Shown piece after piece: positions 1 through 7,343 of a DNA stretch of 33,882 nt; positions within the stretch are counted from its first letter, which is position 1; every line of letters starts with the position of its first letter. The DNA lies in the NCBI GenBank assembly GCA_023389255.1, contig JAEWER010000026.1, forward strand, positions 1 to 33,882, written 5' to 3'. The translations under genes and the position numbers were made by a program. The notes under the pieces were generated by a model. That model searched no databases, was not told the DNA's origin, and worked only from the letters and a program-made list of their open reading frames with translations. This stretch comes from Bacillota bacterium (GTDB lineage Bacteria > Bacillota > Clostridia > Saccharofermentanales > DTU023).

Positions 1-1142
1 TTCATGACACCACTTTCAGGATCAGCAAACTTCTTAATTTTATCTCCATTTGTTCCTTTAAGCTCTTCACCATCTTTTTTACCGTCTTTATCGGTATCAG
101 GATCGCAGGGGTTACTGCCAACAAAGAATTCTTCACGATCTTTTAAGCCGTCGTTGTCGGAGTCTTTGTTTAATTCATCAGCTAGAATGTGGGCTCGGAC
201 ATCTGTCGTCGAACTGTCGTAGCAATTGTACACAGCACCAACTAGAGTTTTGGGAGAAGTGTTGCCATTTTGTACACGTTCAGTAATTTTGTTGATATCG
301 CGAACGGTTGTAAAGGTTACCTCGATAATAGCATCCTTGTTGTGATAGTCACCGCTTGATTGAGGTCCATTCGTAGCGTATCTAAAAGCATAATAATGAC
401 CACCGTCAGGAAGGAAATAATGATAACGCTCATGTTTGCCATTATATTCAGCGGGAATACCAAAACCTTGGTCTAAATAGTGATATCTAAAGACCGTATT
501 TTTTAGTTCTTCTTCCATCTTCACTTTGTCTTGAGGAGTCAGCGCATCATATGCCTTGAACGTATCGATTTGTTCACTATTTCCAAACTCTTGACGTATT
601 GATGCAGTATTGAATAAGCCTTGCATCGGAATATCCATATCCAGCAAGGTCAGCATGTTATCATCTACTGCGTTCTCTTCAACATTATCTGGTCTTCTGG
701 TGATCTTAAAGTGAATAGAATCTCCTGTCATCGTTAAGTCGTCAGACATGAACCACGAAAAGTAAGGATTTGCCTTGTAAAATCCTTTACCCAGAATTCC
801 ACCATCTAAACCACGTGTGTTATATGTCACACGCCAAGTTTGAGTGTTCTGCTCAGGGTTTTGTTCAACGAGCTCAACCATAGCAGAATGCATAACAGTT
901 TCGTTAGTCTTGTTCGGATCCCTATAGGTCATGAATTTATTTTCTAAATCCAACTTCTGAATACCATTTTCTGGATCGCATTGTGCTGCTTCTTCAGGAG
1001 CCTCTTCCGCCTTGGCGCTGAGCGAAGGTAGATTGACCCACAGACTGCCGACCATAAGGCCAGCCACCACCAAAGACAGGATTCGCTTACCTGTTTTAGT
1101 TTTTAGCACTCTCGATTCAATGTTTTTGAGTACTTCTAACAT
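1..1142 (-). CDS. Secreted surface protein with TSP3-type calcium repeats, cut off by the window edge
   Basis: An open frame of 380 codons begins at ATG 1142 and runs off the left edge, so the C-terminus is missing. The start is set by GGAGGG four bases upstream. Residues 1-45 look like a Sec signal peptide with a long basic N-region (KTKTGKR), a hydrophobic core at about 21-40 and a likely cut after AKA. Residues about 46-320 are an acidic, aromatic-rich domain I do not recognise. Two Asp-rich calcium-binding repeats follow: DSDNDGLKD at 327-335 and DPDTDKDGKKD at 347-357, of the thrombospondin type 3 kind. Such repeats usually act as stalks or linkers in large secreted or wall-bound proteins, so a large adhesin or surface enzyme is plausible, but that is inference. 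No anchor is visible because the end is missing. The upstream region holds a promoter containing a homopolymer tract. Confidence 0.8.
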   Translation of the reverse strand, partial: MLEVLKNIESRVLKTKTGKRILSLVVAGLMVGSLWVNLPSLSAKAEEAPEEAAQCDPENGIQKLDLENKFMTYRDPNKTNETVMHSAMVELVEQNPEQNTQTWRVTYNTRGLDGGILGKGFYKANPYFSWFMSDDLTMTGDSIHFKITRRPDNVEENAVDDNMLTLLDMDIPMQGLFNTASIRQEFGNSEQIDTFKAYDALTPQDKVKMEEELKNTVFRYHYLDQGFGIPAEYNGKHERYHYFLPDGGHYYAFRYATNGPQSSGDYHNKDAIIEVTFTTVRDINKITERVQNGNTSPKTLVGAVYNCYDSSTTDVRAHILADELNKDSDNDGLKDREEFFVGSNPCDPDTDKDGKKDGEELKGTNGDKIKKFADPESGVM

Positions 1143-1207
1143 GGTCCCTCCACATCTAAATAATCTGATTAATACAAAACGCTATATTAAAAAAAATAGA
1201 ATAGAAC

Positions 1208-1240
1208 ACTATTAGTACTATATAAATCAGTAGTAATAGT
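1208..1240. repeat. Inverted repeat in the leader of the surface-protein gene
   Basis: Two 12-base arms (1208-1219 and 1229-1240) match as an inverted repeat at 11 of 12 positions with a 9-base spacer. It lies just downstream of the predicted transcription start, so it could fold as a 5' hairpin in the mRNA or act as an operator. A T-rich stretch follows on the transcript side. Function unknown. Confidence 0.5.
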
Positions 1241-1254
1241 ATCTTTCGTACGTG

Positions 1255-1290
1255 ATTATAGACTCTGCATGCAAAATAAAAAAAAAAAAA
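1255..1290 (-). promoter_or_regulatory. Promoter of the surface-protein gene, with a 13-base A/T homopolymer at -35
   Basis: On the minus strand a perfect TATAAT lies at 1260-1255. Seventeen bases upstream, at the -35 position, there is no recognisable hexamer but the start of a run of 13 T (13 A on the plus strand, 1278-1290). The predicted transcript start is near 1248, giving a leader of about 105 bases before the ATG at 1142. The -10 is seen directly; the use of the T-tract as a -35 or UP-like element is inference. Confidence 0.45.
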
Positions 1291-1348
1291 TGAAAACTAT
1301 TTTATCTGCAAGCGTTAATTTTATCGTGCAAATAGCACAATAAAGTTT

Positions 1349-1379
1349 GGGGATATGCAATTCGTTTGCTCATATCCCC
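1349..1379 (-). terminator. Hairpin terminator after the Xaa-Pro aminopeptidase gene
   Basis: Nine-base-pair stem GGGGATATG/CATATCCCC with a 13-base loop, about 20 bases after the stop codon of the minus-strand gene. The following T-tract is weak (AAACTTTATT), so termination may be partial. Confidence 0.5.
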
Positions 1380-1400
1380 CCCAATATATGGTTTTAAGCT

Positions 1401-3242
1401 TTATAAACTCTCCGTTTCCTGCAATAACCACTTTGCTTCATCTTCGCTTAAGTAATCTTTGAGCAATTCATAGGTTTTTGCTTGATAGGCATTCAACCAG
1501 GATAATTCATCAGCGGTGAGTAAATCTGGCAAAATAGCATCTTTATCGAACGGAACAAAAGAAATATTCTCGAACTTATAAAAAACATCGTCTGCATTGA
1601 CGCCTGCAAGAACAACAATTAAATCATTTTCTAGACGTATACCATATTCGTTTTCACGATATACTCCCGGCTCATTTGTCACCAGCATTCCAGGTTCTAG
1701 CGGAACAAAATTCTTGGCTCTGCTTATGCGGTGTGGACCTTCATGCACACCCAACACATACCCAACTGCATGTCCTGTGCCACATTTATAATCTAGCAAT
1801 TGTTGCCACAAGGGCTGGCGTGCAATTGCATCTAAGTAATAACCATCTGTACCAGCCAAAAAAACTGCCTTAGCTAACGCAATATGTGATTTAAGAGTGT
1901 AAGTATAGTCTTCTTTCTCTTGCTTGCTTAACTTACCCAAACTGATTGTTCTGGTGATATCTGTAGTTCCTTTATAGTACTGACCACCGCTGTCAATCAA
2001 GTAAAAACCCTTGGGTTCTAATTTGCTATAGTTTTCTGAGCTAGCACTGTAGTGCATCATAGCGGCATTTGCTCCGTAGGCAGAGATAGTACTAAAACTA
2101 TCCTCAATAAAGTACGGATCTAAAAACCGTAATTCGTGCAAATAATCAGCTGTATTGAGTTCGTTGAGCTCACCTTGGGCTACATTTTGTTTTACCCAAT
2201 AAATAAATTTAGTGAGAGCTACTGCATCAGCTATATATGCCTCTTTCAGACATTTTTGCTCTGTTTCATTGAGTATCGCTTTTTGCAATTGCACATAATC
2301 TTGTCGATTGATAATCTGCACAACTGCAGGTATCTGATGATATAGTTCGCAACTAATAATCTGTTTGTTGGTGATTAGCTTTTTCACTCCCAATGAACCT
2401 AATTCATTTGCTAAAACATCAGCTAAGGCAAAATATGGACGTAGTTCAATTTGTGCTTGTGCTAGGTGCTCTTTGACTGCCGAAGATAGTTTAGCTTGTT
2501 CGATAAATAGCAACGCTTTATTTTGTGTAACTAAAGTAAAGCAAAGAGAAACAGGATTATTGGGAATATCATGCCCTCTAAAATTATATAGCCAGCAAAT
2601 ATCATCCAAGCGTTGGTACAAGACAGCATCAGCAACTTCTGTCTTTAACATTTCTCTGACTTGCTCTAACTTTTGTTCAATTGTTGCTCCCGTAAATGCG
2701 AGATCGTGTACAAAGGTATCCGTACCTGGTAAAGCAGGACGATCAAGCCAAATATCTTCTACTAAATGTAAATCGGTGACTAAAGTTAATTTGGGTTCAT
2801 GTTCGTGATGAGGATTTTGTTCAGCATCTAACTCAGTTAACCAACGTTCGTAATGTGCCTGGCTCATCACTTCGCCATTCATACCGAGCAAGCTACCACT
2901 GGGCAAATTTTCTTTAATCCACTGCTCTATTGTGGGATAACCTGGTGTATTCATCTTCATGAGCTCAAAGCCTGTGCCTTGCAACTCCTTTTCAGCTTGA
3001 ATGAAGTAGCGACCATCTGTCCAAAGCAACGCCTTGTCTGCGGTGACTAAAGCATAACCTGCCGAACCACTAAAGCCTGTTAGCCATGCTCTAGTGCGAA
3101 ACGCTTCAGCTATATATTCAGATTGGTGAAAATCAGCTGTGTTTACGTAGTAAGCATCAATACTGTGTTCTAGCATTTTTCTTCTCAGCTCAGCTAAGCG
3201 CTGGGCATGCACACTGCCATTTACGAGCTTTTGATCTTGCAT
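1401..3242 (-). CDS. pepP: Xaa-Pro aminopeptidase (M24B family, aminopeptidase P)
   Basis: This 613-residue protein has the long three-domain layout of eukaryote-like aminopeptidase P: two creatinase-like N-terminal domains (about 1-310) and a C-terminal pita-bread catalytic domain (about 320-613). All five dinuclear metal ligands are visible: D417 in IDSGGQYY, D428 in TTDITRT, H491 in GTGHAVGY, E524 in NEPGVY and E538 in GIRLEND, with supporting histidines H397 and H504. It should release an N-terminal residue in front of proline from peptides in the cytoplasm, using Mn or another divalent metal. There is no signal peptide. The start is supported by AAAAGGAG five bases upstream. It is a single-gene unit, divergent from the small gene at 3327. 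With PepC further on it suggests peptide use as a nutrient source. Confidence 0.93.
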   Translation of the reverse strand: MQDQKLVNGSVHAQRLAELRRKMLEHSIDAYYVNTADFHQSEYIAEAFRTRAWLTGFSGSAGYALVTADKALLWTDGRYFIQAEKELQGTGFELMKMNTPGYPTIEQWIKENLPSGSLLGMNGEVMSQAHYERWLTELDAEQNPHHEHEPKLTLVTDLHLVEDIWLDRPALPGTDTFVHDLAFTGATIEQKLEQVREMLKTEVADAVLYQRLDDICWLYNFRGHDIPNNPVSLCFTLVTQNKALLFIEQAKLSSAVKEHLAQAQIELRPYFALADVLANELGSLGVKKLITNKQIISCELYHQIPAVVQIINRQDYVQLQKAILNETEQKCLKEAYIADAVALTKFIYWVKQNVAQGELNELNTADYLHELRFLDPYFIEDSFSTISAYGANAAMMHYSASSENYSKLEPKGFYLIDSGGQYYKGTTDITRTISLGKLSKQEKEDYTYTLKSHIALAKAVFLAGTDGYYLDAIARQPLWQQLLDYKCGTGHAVGYVLGVHEGPHRISRAKNFVPLEPGMLVTNEPGVYRENEYGIRLENDLIVVLAGVNADDVFYKFENISFVPFDKDAILPDLLTADELSWLNAYQAKTYELLKDYLSEDEAKWLLQETESL

Positions 3243-3326
3243 AGGAGCTCCTTTTGTTATAATCAGTCTAAGGCACGACGCCTAATTAATAGTATAAATA
3301 CAACATTCAGTATGTGTGGAGGGAAT

Positions 3327-3635
3327 ATGGCAATCGGTCATGAAATGCAAGTACTAGGTCATAAAAATCAAGGTATTTTTGGCGATCCCGCTGGTTTTGA
3401 AGAAATATTGTTCGTTACCAAAGAGAGTTCATACGTTTTGTTAGCTCAAGGTGGCTATGCTTCTGACTATCCTGGAGTTACTATTCGTCAATTAAGCAAG
3501 ACCGAAGCTCGTTCTTGGCTCAGCGATTTGCTAGGTAAGCAAGAGGCTGAAACTTTAATTCCCACACAAAAGCGTGCCAGCAAAAAAGCAAGTAAACCTG
3601 CGAGCAAAACAACTAAAACTAAAGCGAGCAAGTAA
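3327..3635 (+). CDS. Small protein of unknown function with a Lys/Ala/Ser-rich tail
   Basis: I place the start at ATG 3327 because GGAGGG lies four bases upstream; an in-frame extension upstream to 3207 would overlap the neighbouring divergent gene and has no ribosome site. The product is 102 residues. Residues 1-80 read like a small globular domain (for example LLAQGGYASDYPGVTIRQLS and KTEARSWLSDLL). Residues 82-102 are a low-complexity basic tail of K, A, S and T repeats, similar in composition to histone H1-like or nucleoid-protein tails. I do not recognise the family. The tail would suit binding of nucleic acid or another polyanion, but this is inferred from composition only. The gene stands alone and ends in a strong bidirectional terminator shared with murC. 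Confidence 0.75.
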   Translation: MAIGHEMQVLGHKNQGIFGDPAGFEEILFVTKESSYVLLAQGGYASDYPGVTIRQLSKTEARSWLSDLLGKQEAETLIPTQKRASKKASKPASKTTKTKASK

Positions 3636-3669
3636 TCAAGGTCAAACTTAGTTACACACTAAAGCGAAT

Positions 3670-3697
3670 AAAAGGCAGTTCAATTGAACTGCCTTTT
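3670..3697. terminator. Bidirectional terminator between the small basic-tailed gene and murC
   Basis: A 12-bp perfect stem (AAAAGGCAGTTC/GAACTGCCTTTT) with an AATT loop is flanked by A on one side and a T-run on the other, so it can end transcription from both convergent genes. Confidence 0.85.
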
Positions 3698-3726
3698 TTA
3701 CTTTACCTACAATTAGCTATAGTTTC

Positions 3727-5202
3727 TTAATCTAAAATTTCTGCCAGCGCTTCGTGCAAAGTAAGTGTTCCCATAGCCACACAGATATCTCGTTCTTGCA
3801 AGTTCTCTTTGAGGTACGCCTTTAGTGCTGAATACGTGGGGAAAAATAGCGCTTTGCCACCCAACTCATTGATTTTATCGGCGATAGTTTGGGCACTGAA
3901 ACTACGCTCAGTTTCTCTGTTATCATAAATCTCTTTGACTAAAACTAAATCAGCATCTTTAAGCGCCTCTACAAATTCATCACAAAGCAACTGGGCGCGA
4001 CTGGTAATAATCGGTTCTAAAATCGATATGCAACGCTCATGTTCAAACTGTTCAGCCGCTGTGCGTGCAACCTTAACCGAATCGGGATGGTGCGCATAAT
4101 CGCAGATTAAACGTGCCCCATTGATACTACCTGCCTCAGTAAATCTACCTCCGGGTCCGGTAAACTGCTGCATCACTTTCTGACAGTGCTTAACGGATGC
4201 ACCGCACAGATAAGCTGCTAAAAAAGCTGCCATGGCATTTTCGACATTGTAGTGACCTGGCATCTTCAATTTGAAAGTGCCTAATTTTACGCGTTGAAAA
4301 CTGAGATCAAATTCGGGGTAACCACCATTAAATTTGAGATTCGTGCATACTAAATCCGGTTCGTTGTTGGATTCAGAAGATAAAGCTGTTTCATTTTCTG
4401 GATAGCCAAAAGTAAGAATACGCAGATCGCGTAATTCTGGTCTAACCGCAAACACACGCTCAAGTAATTGAGACATGTGAGAATCAAACGCAGGCAAGAT
4501 TAGAGTTGCCCAGGGCTCTAGATTCAGTACAAATTGAGCAAAGACATCAATTACATCATCAAGTGTTGGGAAACAATCTACGTGGTCGTGAGCAATATTT
4601 AAGATTACGGCAGTGTCTGTTTTGAAGTGTAGCAACGATCTACCAAATTCACATGCCTCTGAAACCATGTATTCACGGTTTTTGCTCGCTTTAACTGTAG
4701 AATGAAATTCTTTGATCTCAGCTCCCACATGTACTGTCGGGTCAAGCCCCGCTTCTTGTAACATCAGCGAACAGAGTGTTGTCGTCGTAGATTTGCCGTT
4801 AGTGCCAGCAATATTGATCACGTGCTCATGCACACGATTGAGTAACCCTAAAAATACAGCACGCTCTACGAGCGGAATGCCTAGTGCCTTAGCTTGAGTG
4901 ATCTCTGGATTAGATTCATCTACTGCCAGCGTATACACAACTAAATCTGGCTTAAATTGTTGGTAATGTGAGCCATCCTGACCGATAAAAATTTGTATGC
5001 CACGCTCTTCTAGGTAGGTTCTGCGCGAAAAGTCCTGCATATCTGAACCGGCTACGTTAAGCCCTTGTTCAGCTGCCAGCTCCGCCAGCCCACACATGCT
5101 GATACCGCCTATTCCTACAAAATAAATACGTTTACCTGCTCGATACAGCGGTAATAAATTTTCGTAATTTGTTGCATCTATGTATCTGTTCAAATTAGTC
5201 AT
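3727..5202 (-). CDS. murC: UDP-N-acetylmuramate--L-alanine ligase
   Basis: MurC joins L-alanine to UDP-MurNAc using ATP, the first amino-acid step of peptidoglycan precursor synthesis, in the cytoplasm. The 491-residue length is normal. Visible features are a Rossmann-type start GIGGISMCGLAELA (30-43), the ATP P-loop AGTNGKSTTT (132-141), NIAHDHVD (202-209), the Mur-family PGHYNVENAMAA (315-326) and DYAHHPD (368-374). The P-loop has Asn and Ser where most MurC proteins read GTHGKTT, and the usual RRF motif reads GGRF, so it is a divergent member; the DYAHHP motif and the N-terminal domain favour MurC over MurD, MurE or Mpl. It is not in a dcw cluster: neighbours are unrelated. An AAGGTG site precedes the start. 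Confidence 0.88.
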   Translation of the reverse strand: MTNLNRYIDATNYENLLPLYRAGKRIYFVGIGGISMCGLAELAAEQGLNVAGSDMQDFSRRTYLEERGIQIFIGQDGSHYQQFKPDLVVYTLAVDESNPEITQAKALGIPLVERAVFLGLLNRVHEHVINIAGTNGKSTTTTLCSLMLQEAGLDPTVHVGAEIKEFHSTVKASKNREYMVSEACEFGRSLLHFKTDTAVILNIAHDHVDCFPTLDDVIDVFAQFVLNLEPWATLILPAFDSHMSQLLERVFAVRPELRDLRILTFGYPENETALSSESNNEPDLVCTNLKFNGGYPEFDLSFQRVKLGTFKLKMPGHYNVENAMAAFLAAYLCGASVKHCQKVMQQFTGPGGRFTEAGSINGARLICDYAHHPDSVKVARTAAEQFEHERCISILEPIITSRAQLLCDEFVEALKDADLVLVKEIYDNRETERSFSAQTIADKINELGGKALFFPTYSALKAYLKENLQERDICVAMGTLTLHEALAEILD

Positions 5203-5238
5203 TTTGCACCTTTGTTATACTGTATTTAGGTCTAAGCA

Positions 5239-5254
5239 TGTGATATCTGTCACA
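5239..5254. promoter_or_regulatory. CRP/FNR-type palindrome in the murC / AlkD-like divergent promoter region
   Basis: TGTGATATCTGTCACA is an exact match to the classical CRP-family pattern TGTGA-N6-TCACA, and the symmetry extends one base on each side (5238-5255). It sits in the 72-base region between two divergent genes, 20 bases before the plus-strand ATG. A possible extended -10 for the plus-strand gene (TGTTATACT, 5213-5221) would place the palindrome just downstream of the transcript start. No CRP/FNR-family regulator is encoded in this window. Confidence 0.5.
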
Positions 5255-5274
5255 TCTACGATTAGGAGATAATT

Positions 5275-5931
5275 ATGAATTTTAAAATTTTATGCTCAGA
5301 CATTCTCATTTTAAGTAATCCTGAGCGCGCCGAACAGATGAAGACCTTGATGAATAACCAATATGAATTTTTGGGAGTGCGTGGTTCTGATCGGCGTAAA
5401 GTTCTCCGCGATCACGTTTTACAGGACACCCAACAAAACGATAAACCCGTACTTGACCATAAATTCATCTCTGCATTGCTCGAACAACGCTACCGTGAAT
5501 TTCAGTATATAGCGATTGAGTATCTCTATATGATGAAAGATTTTTTAAGAACGAGTGATTTGAATACCATCACGGAAATTGCCACTTTCAAACCAGATCG
5601 TGATACCATCGACGCTTTAGTCAAATTGATGGGAGATTTAGCGCAACAAATGCCCGAAGCACTGCAACTTCTAGTCAATTGGTCTAGGAGTGATAATCCT
5701 TGGTTGATTAGATTGGCTATCACACATCAAAATCATTTGTTTGCTCAAACTGATAATTATGTTTTAGCCGCCATGATTGATCATAATCAAAATAACTCTA
5801 ACCCCATTGTGCAAAACGCAATTTATAGTGCTTTACGCCAATATGCTAAAACTAATGCTAGTTGGGTTAAATCACTGATACTGGGTAATCCCAGGCTTTA
5901 CAAGCTGATGAAAGCAATCTCTGAAGAATAA
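5275..5931 (+). CDS. AlkD-like HEAT-repeat protein (DNA alkylation repair family), probably lacking the usual active-site tryptophans
   Basis: The 218-residue protein follows the AlkD pattern: NPERAEQMKTLMNNQYEFLGVR near the N-terminus, REFQYIAIEYL (74-84), a central Asp motif ending at D113, NPWLIRLAI (141-149) and AIYSALRQYAKTNASWV (182-198). AlkD enzymes release positively charged alkylated bases with a DNA cleft built from two Trp, an Asp and an Arg (W109, D113, R148, W187 in the Bacillus cereus enzyme, from memory). Here D113 and R146 are kept, but the position matching W109 reads Arg and the one matching W187 appears to be Ser. It may therefore bind DNA without normal glycosylase activity, or use another substrate. 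The start has GGAG nine bases upstream. It is a single gene with its own terminator. Confidence 0.8.
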   Translation: MNFKILCSDILILSNPERAEQMKTLMNNQYEFLGVRGSDRRKVLRDHVLQDTQQNDKPVLDHKFISALLEQRYREFQYIAIEYLYMMKDFLRTSDLNTITEIATFKPDRDTIDALVKLMGDLAQQMPEALQLLVNWSRSDNPWLIRLAITHQNHLFAQTDNYVLAAMIDHNQNNSNPIVQNAIYSALRQYAKTNASWVKSLILGNPRLYKLMKAISEE

Positions 5932-5956
5932 AGAGGGCATCTCGCCCTCTTTTTTA
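5932..5956. terminator. Bidirectional terminator between the AlkD-like gene and arcA
   Basis: Stem AGAGGGC/GCCCTCT with a five-base loop and a T-run, directly after the stop codon of the plus-strand gene and six bases from the end of convergent arcA. Confidence 0.85.
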
Positions 5957-5962
5957 TCTAAC

Positions 5963-7177
5963 TTAATCTAATAAATCGCGATAAAGTGGCATCGACATAC
6001 ATCTGGGACCACCACGTCCACGCGATAACTCCGAAGATGGGATAGTGTGAATCTTAACGCCTGCTTCTTGCAATAATCTGTTGGTTACATGATTTCTGGG
6101 ATATACGATTACTTCTCCTGGCGCAATGGCTAAGGTATTCGAACCATCGTTCCACTGTTCTCTGGCAGCATCAATCAAACTATCTCCACCACAGCGGATC
6201 AGCTTGATGTCGTCTAACTCTAAGTAGCGCTTAAGAATTTCAGGTAATGCTTGGTTGATCAACTCGACACGTAATTTACCGTCTACCAAAGTACAATCAT
6301 AGACACGCAAGGGACTTTCTACTTCTGGATGTACAGTAAAGATATTTCTATCAACCATGGTGAAAACCGTATCCAGGTGCATGAAGGCTCGTTTTTGCGG
6401 GATCTTAAAAGCAAGAATGTGCTTAAAACTGTTCTCGCCTGTTAGTAGGCGGTTAGCTAAGATCTCAATCGCTTCTGGCTCCGTGCGCTGACTGATACCA
6501 ACAGCAACCACTTCTGCACTCAAAATTAAGATATCCCCACCTTCAATTCTATATCGGTTTTCCCGCTCATAGTACTTAGGTACATCGGTAAAATCAGGAT
6601 GATAATCAAAAATAAATTTGTCGATTAAAGTTTCTCTACGACGAGTTCTAGTGGCCATCGCATTAATGGTGACACCTGTACCAATCGTTGTCATAGGGTC
6701 TCTTTGGAAATACAGATTGGGCATAGGATCGATTAGAAGATCGCTATCTCGCTCTACAATCGTGGCTAAATGCTTACCTCTCAACTCGGGCATATCACTG
6801 ATTCTGATACCAGAAAGTAACGCTGTAACAAGCTCTTGCGGACGCTTAGCTAACAGATACTCTTGAAAAAGCTTAGCTCTCTCGCCAAAAATACCCGCCT
6901 CCGGCAAGTATTCTTCCACAAATTGCTCTCTACGTTCTTTCCCTTGCTCTAAAACATCACATAGCAGATCATCTAAATAAAGCACCTCGATATCGTTTTG
7001 ACGAAAAACTTCTGCAAAATGATCGTGCTCTTGTTGAGCTAGTTCCAAATCGGGAATATCGTCAAAGAGCAGGGTTTGCATATTATCGGGTGTGAGATTT
7101 TCTAGCTCTTTTGTCGGTCGTTTAAGCAATACTTTGCGCAAACGTCCTATCTCTGAATAAATTTGAATTGAGGACAT
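5963..7177 (-). CDS. arcA: Arginine deiminase
   Basis: Arginine deiminase hydrolyses L-arginine to citrulline and ammonia, the first step of the arginine deiminase pathway, in the cytoplasm. The 404-residue length is typical. Guanidino-modifying-enzyme motifs are clear: FQRDPMTTIG in the first half, EGGDILIL, HLDTVFTM with the catalytic His, and GRGGPRCMSMPL near the end with nucleophile C393. The start has AAGGAG spaced by five bases. The usual partners arcB, arcC and the antiporter arcD are not beside it, so they must lie elsewhere if the pathway makes ATP; otherwise the enzyme may serve ammonia release and acid defence or citrulline supply. It is convergent with the AlkD-like gene and divergent from pepC. 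Confidence 0.96.
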   Translation of the reverse strand: MSSIQIYSEIGRLRKVLLKRPTKELENLTPDNMQTLLFDDIPDLELAQQEHDHFAEVFRQNDIEVLYLDDLLCDVLEQGKERREQFVEEYLPEAGIFGERAKLFQEYLLAKRPQELVTALLSGIRISDMPELRGKHLATIVERDSDLLIDPMPNLYFQRDPMTTIGTGVTINAMATRTRRRETLIDKFIFDYHPDFTDVPKYYERENRYRIEGGDILILSAEVVAVGISQRTEPEAIEILANRLLTGENSFKHILAFKIPQKRAFMHLDTVFTMVDRNIFTVHPEVESPLRVYDCTLVDGKLRVELINQALPEILKRYLELDDIKLIRCGGDSLIDAAREQWNDGSNTLAIAPGEVIVYPRNHVTNRLLQEAGVKIHTIPSSELSRGRGGPRCMSMPLYRDLLD

Positions 7178-7343
7178 AAAAACTCCTTGTTTGAGGCTAA
7201 TTTAATCCCTTAGTTGTCATTTTAGCAAAAACGCCCGTTCTCCTTAAATCAGCCAACTGAAAACTACTTAAATTAACTCCCCTCTCCTAGCTTCATGCAA
7301 GATAGGTCTATACTGAATGTAGTAATTAGAAAGAGGTGACTTT

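Noticed and set aside
1012..1215. Plus-strand open frame opposite the surface-protein gene
   Set aside because: No ribosome site, overlaps the signal-peptide end of the real minus-strand gene, and the tail is AT-rich spacer.
2365..2808. Plus-strand open frame of 147 codons inside pepP
   Set aside because: Lies fully opposite a conserved gene; Ser/Cys-rich composition typical of antisense reading; no ribosome site.
5214..5219. TATAAC on the minus strand as the murC -10
   Set aside because: A start from it would fall on the murC ribosome site, leaving no usable leader.
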